Below, in pieces: positions 44,583 to 55,995 of a DNA stretch of 64,000 nt. Origin of the DNA: Macrolepiota albuminosa. Lineage: Eukaryota; Basidiomycota; Agaricomycetes; Agaricales; Agaricaceae. Both the position numbers and the translations under genes were made by a program. A model generated the notes under the pieces. That model was not told the DNA's origin. It was given only the letters and a program-made list of their open reading frames with translations, and made no database searches. Each line of letters opens with the position of its first letter. The stretch's first letter is position 1. The stretch spans positions 1,121,419 to 1,185,418 of the forward strand of contig JAMWFC010000037.1 in the NCBI GenBank assembly GCA_027475525.1. The letters run 5' to 3'.

Positions 44583-46488
44583 CTACCTTATCGTAGCTCC
44601 CAAAAAGCTCGGAACCCTCTTCACCTCCTTCCTCTTCGCCCATACCTCCACAACACTCATCTTCCCTTCCCCATTCGCAACGACGATCCGTGTTCCTGCC
44701 CCATTTAGCACGCTCCCCACAATCGCCTGCTTCTCGCTGCCACCTTCAGCCTCCCCCTCGGTTGTCTGGGACTGTGAATGCGATGAGGAAGAGGAGGGGG
44801 AGAGTGGTGGGTTGAGAGTGGTGACGTGCCGAAGGGAGGGGTAGGCGTGTATCGCGATTGCGTTGGTTGGGGTTTGACTCGGCAACGGCAGGAGAGGGAG
44901 GGAAAGGGACATGTTCGTGGAAAGGGAGTTGGGGGCTGTGTTCGTGTTCGCGCTGGTGCGGGGATGTATATTCGTGACGCGTGTTGTATGGGTGTTGGTG
45001 GGGGTGTTCGTTGTGTTCGTGGTGGTGGTACTGTTTGGACAGGAGGCCGTACATGAGTGCGTTGTGAGGATCTCCTTGCAATGTGGCGAGAAATGAATGC
45101 TCGTGATCGGCGCACCGAGCTCGAGTTTACCGGGTGTCGTAGCATTTGAATGCTGGTTGAGAGGATTGACATTCCAGAGCTGCATCACTCCTTCTATGTC
45201 ACCCGTCGCTAGGAGACGGGGCTGCCAAGGGCAGAACGCGAGAGCCTGTGTCAATCATGCGTCACACACCTGTTAACACTCATCGAACTTGTGGCGCACG
45301 TACCGAAACGGCACCACCGTGCTGCATCTTCTTCCTCCTCTGCACAAACTCGCCCACATCAAGCGGGACCCTCTCCTTCCCATTACCGTCCCAACAATAA
45401 ACAATTCCGCTTGAGTCCCCACTTGCCCAAATTCTCCCATCAACATTCCATTCCAAAGCTGTGATGCACCCCTGATGCCTCGTTACTTTCCTTGCTTGTT
45501 CCTTCATCTTGCTCACATTCTTCAATCCGATCCTCATATCGTAATGTCGTATGGTCCCCTTCTCGCCACCGATGGTCAGTATATCTCCGTTCGCGCTCCA
45601 CGTCATGGCGCTGACAGTCTTCTTATTCATCCAACTCACAACTTTTTTCCGCGCCTTAATATCCCAAAGCTGTACCAAGCCCGTGCTTGTGCCCACGGCC
45701 AACCAATCTCCAACAGGAGCACACTTCAGGACCTTCAGGTCGCCATCACCCTTTCTCAACCTTAACAGTTGACCCACCTCCTCCCCAGTGGCGATATTCT
45801 TATAATGAACCCGATCACCACGACTGAAGAAAATTATGTTATCACCGGAACAACTCATCACCGCGCCAACGCCAGGCGGCGCCGCAAAGTCCCACGTTAT
45901 CTTAGTATTTCTCATATAATGTTTTGCGGAACACTCGGGGTACGTCGGGACTGCGGTTGCTGAGGCGAGAGATGCTGAAGACACGCTCCGCATGAGCGCC
46001 ATCCCCGAATGACTGATTAAACCATCGTCGGTACCAGGGCTGCATGCACGAAACGTGGAAGTGAAAGAGGAAGCTGAGCTGAGAGGACGAGGGTGGTGAA
46101 GAGGGGCACTGATACCAATGCTCGTTAGGTCGAGCTCAGAAGTGTGTATTGGGCGTGTGCGTGGGAGACGGTCAAGGGTCTGTAAGGTGGGAAATGTCGT
46201 GAGCTTGCAGCTCGCAATGGTGCGATTCTGAGAAAAAATGATCAGGAAACTTACACGAGAAGTGATGGATGGCGACACGCCTCGAAGCGCGTTTTGATAG
46301 CCTACGGAGATCGAGGAGACCCTTGCGCGCTTTCTAAGTACTGGTCCGCCCAAATACGCGCTGGCGGACGCAGCCTGGGACTCGTCGCCCAGGGAGAGGA
46401 GACGTTTGCGCGGAAGGTTGATCGGCGCACTGGAAGTCACACTCACAGCTGGAGCCGGCATTGCAGCGCTCGAGCTGGGAGGATCCAT
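44583..46488 (-). CDS. Divergent Cdc20/Cdh1-like APC/C activator (WD40)
   Basis: Exons 46488-45304 and 45245-44583 join in phase 0 over a 58-nt intron (45303-45246, GTACGT...CAG) to give 615 codons. The 5' ATG is the first that yields a plausible start (MDPPSSS). The N-terminus is Ser/Pro-rich and basic, with a C-box-like D-R-L-P-R-T-R. A seven-blade WD40 propeller follows, with LVQLWDIKARK, IRHYDMR, VYCWDGN and the family signature ALAFCPWQPRLLATG across the splice site. The protein ends in Ile-Arg, the IR tail that docks Cdc20/Cdh1 on the APC3 subunit. The expected role is substrate recruitment to the anaphase-promoting complex. Propeller and C-box are divergent, so an Ama1-like meiotic form is possible. 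A low-complexity Thr/Asn insertion sits in blade 6. Confidence 0.85.
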
Positions 46489-47963
46489 GGCCAAACTAGA
46501 AAGTTGGTAAAGTTTATAGCAAAGAACAAGAAATTTCAGAATTGCCCAGGTTATAATAATGATCACATTTGTATGTATTGACGTGTTGTTTGGCTTCGCG
46601 TCTGGCCATGACCAATTTTAATTTTATTTTAGCTCATTGTTTTTCCTCCCCACTGTTCTTGCTACTGCTGGCAATTCGCGGGAACAGGGTCTCCATCAAC
46701 GAGCAGTGGCCATGGCGAGTCTGCCTTAGCTATTAATGACTCAACTAATCTGTCCTTCGAGTCGGCCTCGCGGATTTTCAGGTGTCTTCGCGCTATGACT
46801 TATTAAGTGTTCTTCATACTAGCTTCAAGACCTATTCGGCAACCGTTCAGTTAGATCTTGTATCTCGATCATTAGAAGTACATCGGCGACTCTTCATCTT
46901 CTACATATACATTTGTCCGTTGAGAGATGGAATGAATTGAAGCATGTTCAGCTGGTCTTGTCACATCATGATATGAGTTTTGGGCTCACAATCAACGATC
47001 TGTCAACTACTACATTGTATGACCTCTTTTAGCTCTTCCTTTTTTTTATTGTCGTCGCTGACATGTGTTTCATCTTTAATTATCACACTGAGAACCGCAA
47101 GCTGCCAATGCATAACGAGTAAGTCTGAATCATTTAGATTCCTTCGTATCTTATGTGACCGCGATTCTAGCCTCCGGTCTTCTTATGGAATCATGTACAT
47201 GAAGCTTCCCCTTGCCATTTACCTCTCTGATGGTTCTCTGTGGTGCATCACGTCATTCTTATCCCAAACCGTTCGTTCACTCAATAGGGACTGGTACTTA
47301 TCCATCAAGGTTTCAGTTCCTCATCACACTGTTATCCAAGAATGTTTAGAGCAAGGATAGCTTCCAACTCGCAAGGAGTTATTGTCATGTCTCTTGCGGA
47401 CGTCGTTATCGCCGGTGCTGCAAATAGACAGCTTTCATGTGCGGTGTACTCGGACATACAGGACCGGCGTAACATCAGGTCCAAAAGGCTCTCAAATGAC
47501 CTGAAACAGGTGGAGCCTTGCCTCAGTTACGTGTCCGACGGCATGATATCAAATTTTCTGTTGCATCTGGCAATTCAAACCAAAATGAGGACAGGACTGT
47601 GCTTACAAAAGAAGTCCCTAAGGTCGTAAGGTTGCGATGGGAGCTTTGATTATATAAGAAAAGTCGAAGACTAGGTACGCTGTAAATATGAGAGACAACT
47701 CTTGTCAAACTCATGAAGATATAGTCGTGTTTCTGCTTCATACCGAGAAGTGTAAACGATTCAGAAAGAACCTCCAAAACCAGCCAGAGTGAAAAGGGGA
47801 ACAAAGGCATCAGCATTCAATATCCGGATGAATCATACATAGTTCGACATGTGCTGCTTTACCCAAAAGGGAGCGACAAAAACAAACTCTTTATAAGCGC
47901 ACTAGTACCTATGAAGGTACGTTATTATTCACCCCGTCCATCTGTAAAATAGCCCGACCAGCG
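46489..47963. other. Divergent intergenic region
   Basis: About 1.5 kb between two genes transcribed away from each other. Frames present are short and unlike known proteins. It should hold both promoters; no specific element is recognisable. Confidence 0.6.
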
Positions 47964-49828
47964 ATGTCCAATGGATCTATACCGTCTTCGTCATGCAATG
48001 ATAGAACTGCTTTGGACATAGTCTGGAGCTGCCTTACGACCATTTTTGCCTGTACTTGGATTGCCATCCACCCCAATCTCCCAGTAAATGGAGAACGCCC
48101 TTTCAGACGTCGTCTCAAGATCTTTGTCATTGCATTGTTCCTTCCTGAACTCATCATCGCGTGGGCCACGCGGCAATGGTTGTCGTCTCGCAGATTGGCT
48201 CGTAAATATAAAAGTGCGCCAAATGGATTAACCAATTTTAGTATTACAGCTCATTTATCTGTTATTGATCCTCTTCCAGAGTATAAGTGGTCTCAAACCC
48301 ACGGTTTCTTTGCGATTATGGGTGGCTTTCGAATTCGTGATGCAGATGGTACCAATTCTAGCACATTAAATCCAGATGACCTGGAGCGATACCTGCAAAG
48401 TGGAACCATCACAATCTCAGAGGACGAAATCCTTGATAGAAGCAAAGGAGATTTCTTGTCAAAGGCCCTTGTACTTCTCCAAGGTTCCTGGTTTGTCCTG
48501 CAAGTTCTGGCACGTGCCGTGCAGCATCTTGCTATTGCCGAGCTTGAGCTCGTCACACTAGCATATGCTATCCTAAACTTTGCCATATATTTCTGTTGGC
48601 GGAACAAACCTCTTGATGTCCAGTGTGCAATAATAATCAACTACCACCAAACCGTCACAACTCAAACCAATTTGTCATTTTCGGAGACAGACATTTCTGG
48701 ATGTAATGCCAGCCAATGTACAGGTCAAACTACAGCTGGATCCTCGAGGTCTAATCACAAACTCACATCAACCAGCCAATCTCTTCCTTGCCCACACCTT
48801 TTATCAACCTCTGAACTAAACAAGGGTATTCAAAAGGGCTCCAATACTAATGGCCATTATGTCACTGGACCCATTTCCTTCCCCCTTCAGGCATCCAATC
48901 CCTCACTTGTAGGTCAAACAGTATGTAGAAATGGGGCAGATAATTCAGCAATATTCATTCCTCAACCAAACTCTCCAATGTGCCAATTGCACACAGAGGA
49001 TATCACAACTAGTTTCAGCCCTCTCTCATCTTCCACATCAAATGGACAGCCTACTTCTGGTGCAGACAGATTAGGAATTTCATCAGCTCCTACCTCATCT
49101 GCTATGATCTTTATTGAGGAAGGTATGTTACATTTTCACAGTAAATCTGTCTGTAGCATGAATCCTGTTATATTTATTGTCACGCAGATGAAAATTCTGC
49201 ACTTGAAATGACTTACTCATCAGGTCACAAGTTCTGGTTATACATGGAAATGTCATACAATGAATATATGAGACTTTCACATTGGGTCTTATGTGAAATC
49301 CTCAAATGTTCAATGTTGCAAAGGTTTATAGAACACTTCAGCATGCTGGCCATAGGTGATGATTCAGGAAATGGTCCATATGCATCTGGAACATTAATAG
49401 CTAAGGAAAAAGCTGCTCCTTTATTCTTCATCTACATGTCTAGCATCATATTTGGAGCCACTCATTGTCTGGCATGGCATTTCAAATTTCCATCTGAAGT
49501 TGAGAAATGGCTATGGCATGTATCATCCATTGTCATTACTTTTACTTTTCCCTCTGCAATATCCTATCATACTATAGTATGGGTTTTGAGCTGGATCAAC
49601 TCTCAACTATGCTATTGCAAGCATGCACTTGCAAAAATACTACTTTGGATGTTGAAGGTGCTTTTTGTTGTTTTAAAATTCTTGATTTATATCTTCTTGC
49701 AGACAAGTTTATTGATTCACCCTTTGGCACGTTTAATACTTTTAGTTGAGATGTTTGTAGTGTTGAGAAATCCTGACTCTGGGATATATAGTTCAGTTAA
49801 TTGGGTTACTTACATACCTCATTTCTGA
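47964..49828 (+). CDS. Fungal integral membrane protein, function unknown
   Basis: Exons 47964-49122 and 49188-49828 join in phase 1 across a 65-nt intron (GTATGT...CGCAG) to give exactly 600 codons including TGA. It belongs by pattern to a large agaricomycete family of polytopic membrane proteins. The family marks seen are WSCLTTIFACTW, IHPNLP, ALFLPELIIAWA, HGFFAIMGGF, DRSKGDFLSK, LLQ-WF, ELELVTLAYAILNF and, in exon 2, FGATHCLAWHFKFPS and a final YSSVNWVTYIPHF. Hydrophobic segments fall near residues 17-35, 53-68 and 185-212, and several follow in exon 2. A Ser/Thr-rich hydrophilic loop separates the halves. No catalytic motif is visible. The frame is intact. The start is the first ATG of the open frame; a short upstream exon cannot be excluded. 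Confidence 0.82.
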
Positions 49829-50055
49829 TACTTATTCCAAGGTCTAACAATCACTGAGGTTTTTTATTCTGGTGGCCTACGTGTAGAATTTTCCTTTTCA
49901 AATTTTAAAGCCAGATCTTGCATATAGCCAATAGAAACTTTTACTGGATTTGGAATTATGTTATTTGGTTGATCCTGGCATTAACAAGCAACTCTTTTAA
50001 AGCATTGCTAACATTCACTTACATACTTGTCAAGAGATTGACTTGCTTGTATAAG
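49829..50055. other. 3' flank of the membrane-protein gene
   Basis: AT-rich, no gene seen. Confidence 0.5.
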
Positions 50056-50392
50056 TGTCAGGGGACTTCCTTTTTTGGAATACCTCAGCACCTCCCAGAC
50101 ACCTCAGCAACTCCCTCAGCACTCTCCAGCACTCCCAGGGTTTTTTGAGCCCTCTCAGAGGCCCCTGAAGCCCTCCTGATTTATCTCAGAGTAAGTTCAA
50201 AGTACTGTACAATTGTTTTCATGCCACTCTCACTGTGCTATGGCAGAGGAATTCTTAGACTTATTCTTTTTGGATTTTTCTCTGCCAGGTGATTAGTTGT
50301 TCTCCTTGTTGTATGCTAGTCTGTCTAATATACTTTGGATTTTCTTCTGCCAGTTGTGTGATTAGCTGCAACCTCTGGAGGTCACTCTTACA
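50056..50392 (+). repeat. Old solo LTR
   Basis: 337 bp, TGTCAGGGGACTT...CTTACA. The reverse complement of 58074-58394 aligns along its length, including GGCAGAGGAA, CTCTGCCAGGTGATTAG and CTCTGCCAGTTGTGTGA words. The two copies have diverged considerably. No matching TSD is visible here, which fits greater age. Confidence 0.8.
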
Positions 50393-51221
50393 AGTTTACA
50401 TCAAGTGCAAACTTTTGGATTATAAAGTACCTCTAAAAGGAGTGCATAAGTTGTGGGAGAAAGTGGTCAAAGAGTGAAATGAAATACTATCAGAGATATG
50501 CCAAAGCCTCATAAAGAGCATGCCTAGAAGGATCAAAGCAGTTATAAAGGCAAATGGGGACTGTATTAAGTATACATTAAATATGAAAATTAGAGTAGGT
50601 CAAAAAACTGCCTCAATATTGAATATTTAATTTAATTTACTGATTAGTGAGTTTTTGTACAAATCACATAATTTACATATACATCATTATAAAGCCAGGA
50701 TGCCTCTGCAGTTGAAGAGTTTGAATAGCACCAAAACCAGTCACATGTGAACATGACTGTGTGAATTGAAGAGTAGAGGCGACAAGCGACGAGTAGCTAC
50801 ACTATTATACAGGGTGAGGTGGGAGGGTTGACGAAAATACAAATGAATAGAAGTACAGTAATAGAATACTATCACAAAAAAGTGAGTAAGGGGCCGATGC
50901 GACCTTCCCATCACGTACTTACTTTAGATATTTTGCTTTTGAGATGGCGCAATGCAAAATGAGTTTTATGGGGTGAAATATCTAAGGTGAGAGGTGAGCC
51001 CAGCTCACCGGGTGGCCATAAGAAAAGGTGTCTCACCAGTGAAACGTGGGGTGAAGCAGAATAGTACAAGTAATATAGTATAAATAGAAGACTGGAAAGA
51101 AGAGAAGAACATGGTGAGACAACCTGGCAATGTGAGAGAGCGCAAAGACGCTCACCTGGGCAGCTGAGGGGAAAGGAGGCGGACGGAGGAGAGGGCCACC
51201 CAGAAAGTCTCAGACCGCATG
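50393..51221. other. Non-coding region before element C
   Basis: No gene. It contains one copy of a 97-bp repeat (50703-50799). An inverted pair TTAGATATTTT / AAATATCTAA spans about 50926-50996, followed by a short hairpin GGTGAG-CCCAG-CTCACC. It ends with the element C TSD copy GCATG (51217-51221). Confidence 0.55.
50703..50799 (+). repeat. 97-bp repeat, copy 1
   Basis: Matches 62922-63018 with a few transitions and no length change (CCTCTGCAGTTGAAGAG ... GACGAGTAGCTA). Both are in the same orientation on either side of element C. Confidence 0.9.
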
Positions 51222-51973
51222 TGTCAGGTTCCGCTGAGTCGGGGGCCTTCTGGGAAAGCGATCGCCCTTACAATGCGGACTTGTCCTACGGATACTCGGG
51301 TGTCTGGAACTCCAGGGCTAGGACTCCGGGGTTCAAGACGTGGACAGGGGAATCCCGGGGAAGGGGATTTGGTCCGGGGGTTTTGGGTGGTAAGTAGCTG
51401 GGGAGTTCGGGTGGGGGTCGAGTCGTGAACCGGAGGTTCTAAGACGAGACCAAGTTAGCAAATTTAAGTCGCAAAGTGCGTACCAATCTTAGAGCATGCA
51501 AGTATTCAAGCGTGCCAGTCAAAAGCGTGCCAGTCAATGCATACCAGTCAAGCAGAGGGCACGCAACAATCCAAGTAAAGCAATGTAACAGTGTATGTAA
51601 TATCAAGACTGGCGAATACAACAGGGAACTATGCTATAAGTACTACGGGGCCGGGTCTCGGGGTTCCGGGATGTCTGGGATGGGTTCCGGGGGTTATTGA
51701 GTAGCGGCAGGGGCTGCATACCGGGATCGCGCGTGTGGGGCGCGCGATCAATTGGCGTGGATGGAGCCGTGATGCGTGATGCACAATGGCTGGAACGAGT
51801 CGTGTGATCCGATCGTTGATCGGGGCTGGTGACGGCTGATGGCGGTCCTTGATGCGCATGATGGTGGTGTCGGCGGTCATGATGGCGGGGCGTGTCCTGT
51901 GGGGTCGGAGGGAGGTCCCGGAGGGTGTTCCGGGGGTGTCCCGGGGTGGGCCCAGAGGGGAGGGGTCATGACA
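51222..51973 (-). repeat. Element C 3' LTR
   Basis: 752 bp. Plus-strand TAATATCAAGACT at 51598-51610 is the self-priming counterpart. The polypurine tract (plus-strand pyrimidines TCACCCCCCCCCT) starts at 51974, directly inside the LTR. Confidence 0.95.
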
Positions 51974-52101
51974 TCACCCCCCCCTCAGCGCTGAGACCCT
52001 CCAAGGCGCGCGTAGCCGGTGGTTCGGACCGGGGTTCAACCGTGGGATCTGGCACCTGACTTGCCACGTATTGAAAAAAAATTTTACTGTCAAGTTCAAA
52101 C

Positions 52102-53765
52102 ATGTCACGTACGCCAACCCATTCCCCGACGCCCCCACAAACTAACGAGGTTGCGCCCCTCATGGCTTGGGAAGCCCGGGACGTGCGATACCGAGCCCGC
52201 CTCGACCAGGAGCGCATGGTGGAGCTTGCCCAGCAACGTGAGTGTCTTCCCGCGTCGTCCGCCTATCCTACTGACCTTCCTATTTCAGAACAACTCAGCA
52301 ATCCTGTCGCGGGTCCCAGCCGGCACCCAGAGCCTGCTCCCGATGCGGGTCCCAGTGTTGTTCCGGAGGCCCGCCTGAGTCGTCCCGTGCCTACCTTTGC
52401 GCGGATGACTGTCTGCCCTCCCCGCCCTCAACCCCCTCCCTGCCCCAGGCTACCTGCCCCTCGTTTCCGTCGTTCCGGGATGGCGGTGGGGGCCGTATCC
52501 GAAGTTCCAGAGGGTCAGCGCGTTGCATGGGCGGACGCGACGCAGGAGCTATTTGGGGAGGCCCTGGAGAGGCCCCGGGGTTTACCCACCCACGCCTGGT
52601 GCGTGAGTAATGGACCGGTGAGTGTTTCCTTACCTCGGGTCTCGTCGCTAACTTTGGCGCAGTGTCTTCACTGCGCTCGACGAACGGTCCCCTGCCTGTT
52701 CGAGGTCCCAGGCCCCTCGTCCCGCCGGGACACGTCCATGTGTGAGGCATGCTGCCTCAACCATGAGCGATGTTCTGTGTCGGCGCTGTGGAGGGCGCGC
52801 TGCGTCTCCTGGGAGCAGGGGTGGCCGCTGGGGGGGGTCACCCGGAGGATGGGGGTCGAGGAGTGGGATTGGGTCGCGGAGCCGGTGGAGGAGGCGGCCG
52901 CGGCGGGTCCAGGGGGGTCGGGGAGCGGGGGTGCCATTTGGGTAGGGGGCCGGGGCCGGCCCGTGGTCCTCATCACGCGCCAAGTGACCCGGGCCGGGGG
53001 AAGCTGGGAGGGGCGCGGGGGGCGCCCTGACAAGGAGAAGCGGCGGGCGTTGCCAAGCCCTTCCCCAGGGCCGTCGAAGAGGGCGCGTCTGCCCTCCAAG
53101 ACCCCGCCCCCAGTTTCCCTGCCACGCCTCTCCCCGGTGGTGTTTTCGCCTCTGTCAGGGCGGACGTGGGGGTCCTGCTGGAGTGCCCAGGGGAGTCCGA
53201 GGAGGCCGACGTGCGGAGGAAGTTGGAGGCGCGTCGACAGCTGGAGGAGGCCCGAACCGCTCGGGGGGAGGCGGAGGCGGAGCTGGAGGCGTTGCGGGTG
53301 AGGTTGGAGCAGGGAGTGGGGATCCCGGAGAGGGCCCCCTCGGGACAGGAGATGATGGAGGCTCTGCGCCGTGACGTGGTGGTTGCGCGCATGGCATCTC
53401 TTAGTAAGTCCTCTGTCTCCGGATTACTTCATCTGCTAACGTCTCCAGGCTGGGCCCGGGAGCATCGTCTGCTCCTGGATGGGGTTGCCGCGGCACTGGC
53501 CTCGCTACAGGAGGGGCAGTGCCCGGAGGTGACGACCCCCGGGGTAGAGCGCGGGCTTGACCTCCTGGGGCGATTAGTGGTCGCCCATCGGCGGAGGAAC
53601 ATACCTGCCCCGGAGTCCTGGTTCGAGCGAGTGTTGGACGAGGGTGAGCCCCTGGCCGAGGAAGTGTGGCGGGAGCATGGTCCAGAGGAGGTGGGGGAGG
53701 ATTTCAGGGGGTGGCCGAGGGGAAGGAAGGGCGAGGGGAGTCACGGTCCGGGGCCCCAGCGTTAG
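52102..53765 (+). pseudogene. Element C antisense gene: Zn2Cys6-like coiled-coil protein
   Basis: It starts ATGTCACG, 128 bases inside the 3' LTR, and ends TAG 53763. Introns are 52238-52288, 52618-52662 and 53404-53448, all GTGAGT or GTAAGT to AG with CTGAC or CTAAC branch-like words. Their phases (1, 0, 1) and positions match element B. The cluster C-L-H-C-x6-C, 15-residue loop, C-E-A-C-x6-C opens exon 3. A Gly/Arg-rich region and a coiled coil (LEEARTARGEAEAELEALR) follow. The last exon reads W-A-R-E-H-R-L-L-L and VVAHRRRN. One frame change near 53150 inside exon 3 is either a small indel or an unrecognised intron. Likely a DNA-binding accessory protein; whether it serves the element or the host is unknown. 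Confidence 0.8.
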
Positions 53766-54065
53766 GGGTGGCGTTTCGACGTTTTTTTCTGTTTTTCTCC
53801 TTCGTCCGTTGTGTTTCTTGTCCCGGCCTAGAACTGTAGATAGTGTAGCTATAGTAAAATGTATATACCTGTCCTTTTGAAGTAAGTAAGAAGGGAGTCG
53901 TGTAAGTAATGAGGCGGGAAAGCTGAGAAAAGACCTTGCCCCGACTCCGGAGCGCTACTTATGAGAAAAGGGTACTAAAAAAGGGGGTAAGTTCTAGAAA
54001 GGGAAAGTAGAAAGTATACATGGGAGTTGAATCCCTACTGAGCCCAGAGGCGGGGGTTACGCCCA

Positions 54066-55664
54066 CTACTGCCGTCTGTGAGTCCTGCACCCGGGAAGGT
54101 CGTTTCCCAGGCGCCGCTGTTGGAAGTCCCAGAGTTTGTTGAGGGCGCCTTTGAGGTTTCGGCGCGGTTCCCAAGTGTCGTATTCCAGGCCGTATCCCTT
54201 CCACCGTACGAGGAAGTGGGGTCGTCCACGAATATCCTGGGAGTCGAGGATGTCTTCAACTTTGTAGTGGTACTCGTCCTCGACCTCGACCGGGGGAGGG
54301 GGCTCGGGGCGTCGCTCGGGGAAAGGATCCGGGAGGTGTCGTTCCAGGAGGCGGACGTGGAATACCGGGTGCAGACCTTTTAGTCCCGGAGGGAGCTCAA
54401 TCTTGTAGGCGTGGGATGAGACCTTCTTCAATATTTTGAACGGGCCGAGACGCTTGTGATCGAGTTTTGGGGAGGGCCGGCGGGTGCGGAGGTGTCGTCG
54501 ATCTAACCATACCTTTGTTCCGGGGGTCCAGTCGGGGGTGTCTTCCCGTTTCCGGTCGGCGTGTTTCACGTAGGCCCGGTTTGCAGTGTCGATCTCTTCC
54601 CGAAGAAACTCATGAAGGGATTGGAGATTCCGGGTGACCTCATAGGCGGCGTGCGACGTTGTCCTGGAGCGAGAGTGTTAGTCGGGGGTGGTATCCCTTG
54701 TTGGCAAAGAAAGGAGATACCCCGGTGGCAGAGTGCGGCGTGTTGTTGTAGGTGAACTCGGCCAGGGGGAGCTCGGCGCGCCAGTCGTCCTGCAAGTAGT
54801 TGACGTACAGTCGGAGGTACTGCTCGAGAGACTGGTTGACCCTTTTGGTTTGGCCGTCGGTTTTGGGGTGGTAGGCGGTAGAGAGGTTAGTCTTCACTTC
54901 AAGTGCCTTACACAGGGAAGTCCAAAACTTGGACACGAAGAGGGGGCCACGGTCGGAGACGATGTCGTCCAGGAGTCCATGTTTGGCAAAGACGTGCTCA
55001 AGGAACAGCCGGGCGAAGTCTGGGGCGGTGTCCGTGGTGTGGCAGGGTAGGAAAATGCCCTGTTTGGTTGGCTTACACACAACAACGAGGATGGCATCGA
55101 ACCCTTCAGATTCTGGGAGTTCGACAATGTGGTCCAGAGATATGGAGGACCAGGGGCGTCGTCCAACCGGCAGGGGTTTCAGGAGTCCATACGGTCGGTG
55201 TCGGGGGACCTTGGCCCGGAGGCAGGGCTCGCATAATCGAATGTAGCGGGTCACGTCCTTTTTCAATCCTGGCCAAAAGTAAGTCCGGGAGATAAGCTGG
55301 AGGGTCTTACGTATCCCAGGGTGTCCCCGGAGCTTGTGGTCGTGGTGCTGGCGCAGGACGTCCGGGAGATAAGCTGGAGGGTCTTACGTATCCCAGGGTG
55401 TCCCCGGAGCTTGTGGTCGTGGTGCTGGCGCAGGACATCGTAGCGGAGTCGGGCGTGATCCGGGATGTAAATGCGGCCGTCCCGGAGGAGGAGTTTCTCG
55501 TCGGGGGACAAGGAAAAGGCGGGGTCCCGGTTGGTTCCGTTGGGAGGGTTGCGGGGGTCATGATCGGCAAAATACTTGTCTCGGGGGGCGCGGCGAATCT
55601 GGCTCAGGGTTCGTTCGTCGTTTAAGATCAGTACGGCATTCAAATGTTCGGGAGGGATCACCAC
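54066..55664 (-). pseudogene. Element C integrase with chromodomain, inactive
   Basis: HHCC zinc region (HDHKLRGHPG...CEPCLRAK), then SLDHIVELPESEG and IVSDRGPLF with both Asp present. The catalytic Glu of DGQTERVN reads Lys (DGQT-K-RVN, GAA to AAA), so strand transfer should be lost. A frame change near 54660 precedes the C-terminal domain ([31 protein letters not shown]). A complete chromodomain ([30 protein letters not shown]) ends at TAG 54066. The 77-bp duplication 55283-55436 interrupts the zinc region. Compared with B this chromodomain is uninterrupted. Confidence 0.85.
55283..55436. repeat. 77-bp exact tandem duplication in element C integrase
   Basis: 55283-55359 equals 55360-55436. 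Confidence 0.92.
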
Positions 55665-55995
55665 GTAATGATTGAACGCATTGCGTTCCGCCTCGAACGA
55701 CTTCTTGGGGTAGACGTCCGGCCGACGGGTGAGGGCGTCGGGTTTAGCTTGAACGCATTGCGTTCCGCCTCGAACGACTTCTTGGGGTAGACGTCCGGCC
55801 GACGGGTGAGGGCGTCGGGTTTAGCTCTAAGTTGTCCTGGGGGGCGCGGCGGATCTGGCTCAGAGTTCCTTCGTTGTTTAAGATCAGTACGGCATTCAAA
55901 TGTTCGGGAGGGATCACCACGTGATGATTGAACGCATTGCGTTCCACCTCAAACGACTTCTTGGGGTAGACGTCCGGCTGACGGGTGAGGGCGTC
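55582..55995. repeat. Diverged duplication of about 165 bp plus a 77-bp junction
   Basis: 55582-55748 and 55829-55995 are the same integrase-linker segment with several substitutions. Between them 55672-55748 is repeated exactly as 55749-55825. It looks like contigs from two different element copies joined end to end. Confidence 0.8.

Noticed and set aside
44826..45096. Plus-strand frames opposite the WD40 gene
   Set aside because: They arise from a low-complexity Thr/Asn/His-coding stretch of the minus-strand gene.
46980..47816. Small frames in the divergent intergenic region as genes
   Set aside because: They overlap on both strands, resemble nothing known and lack splice or start context.
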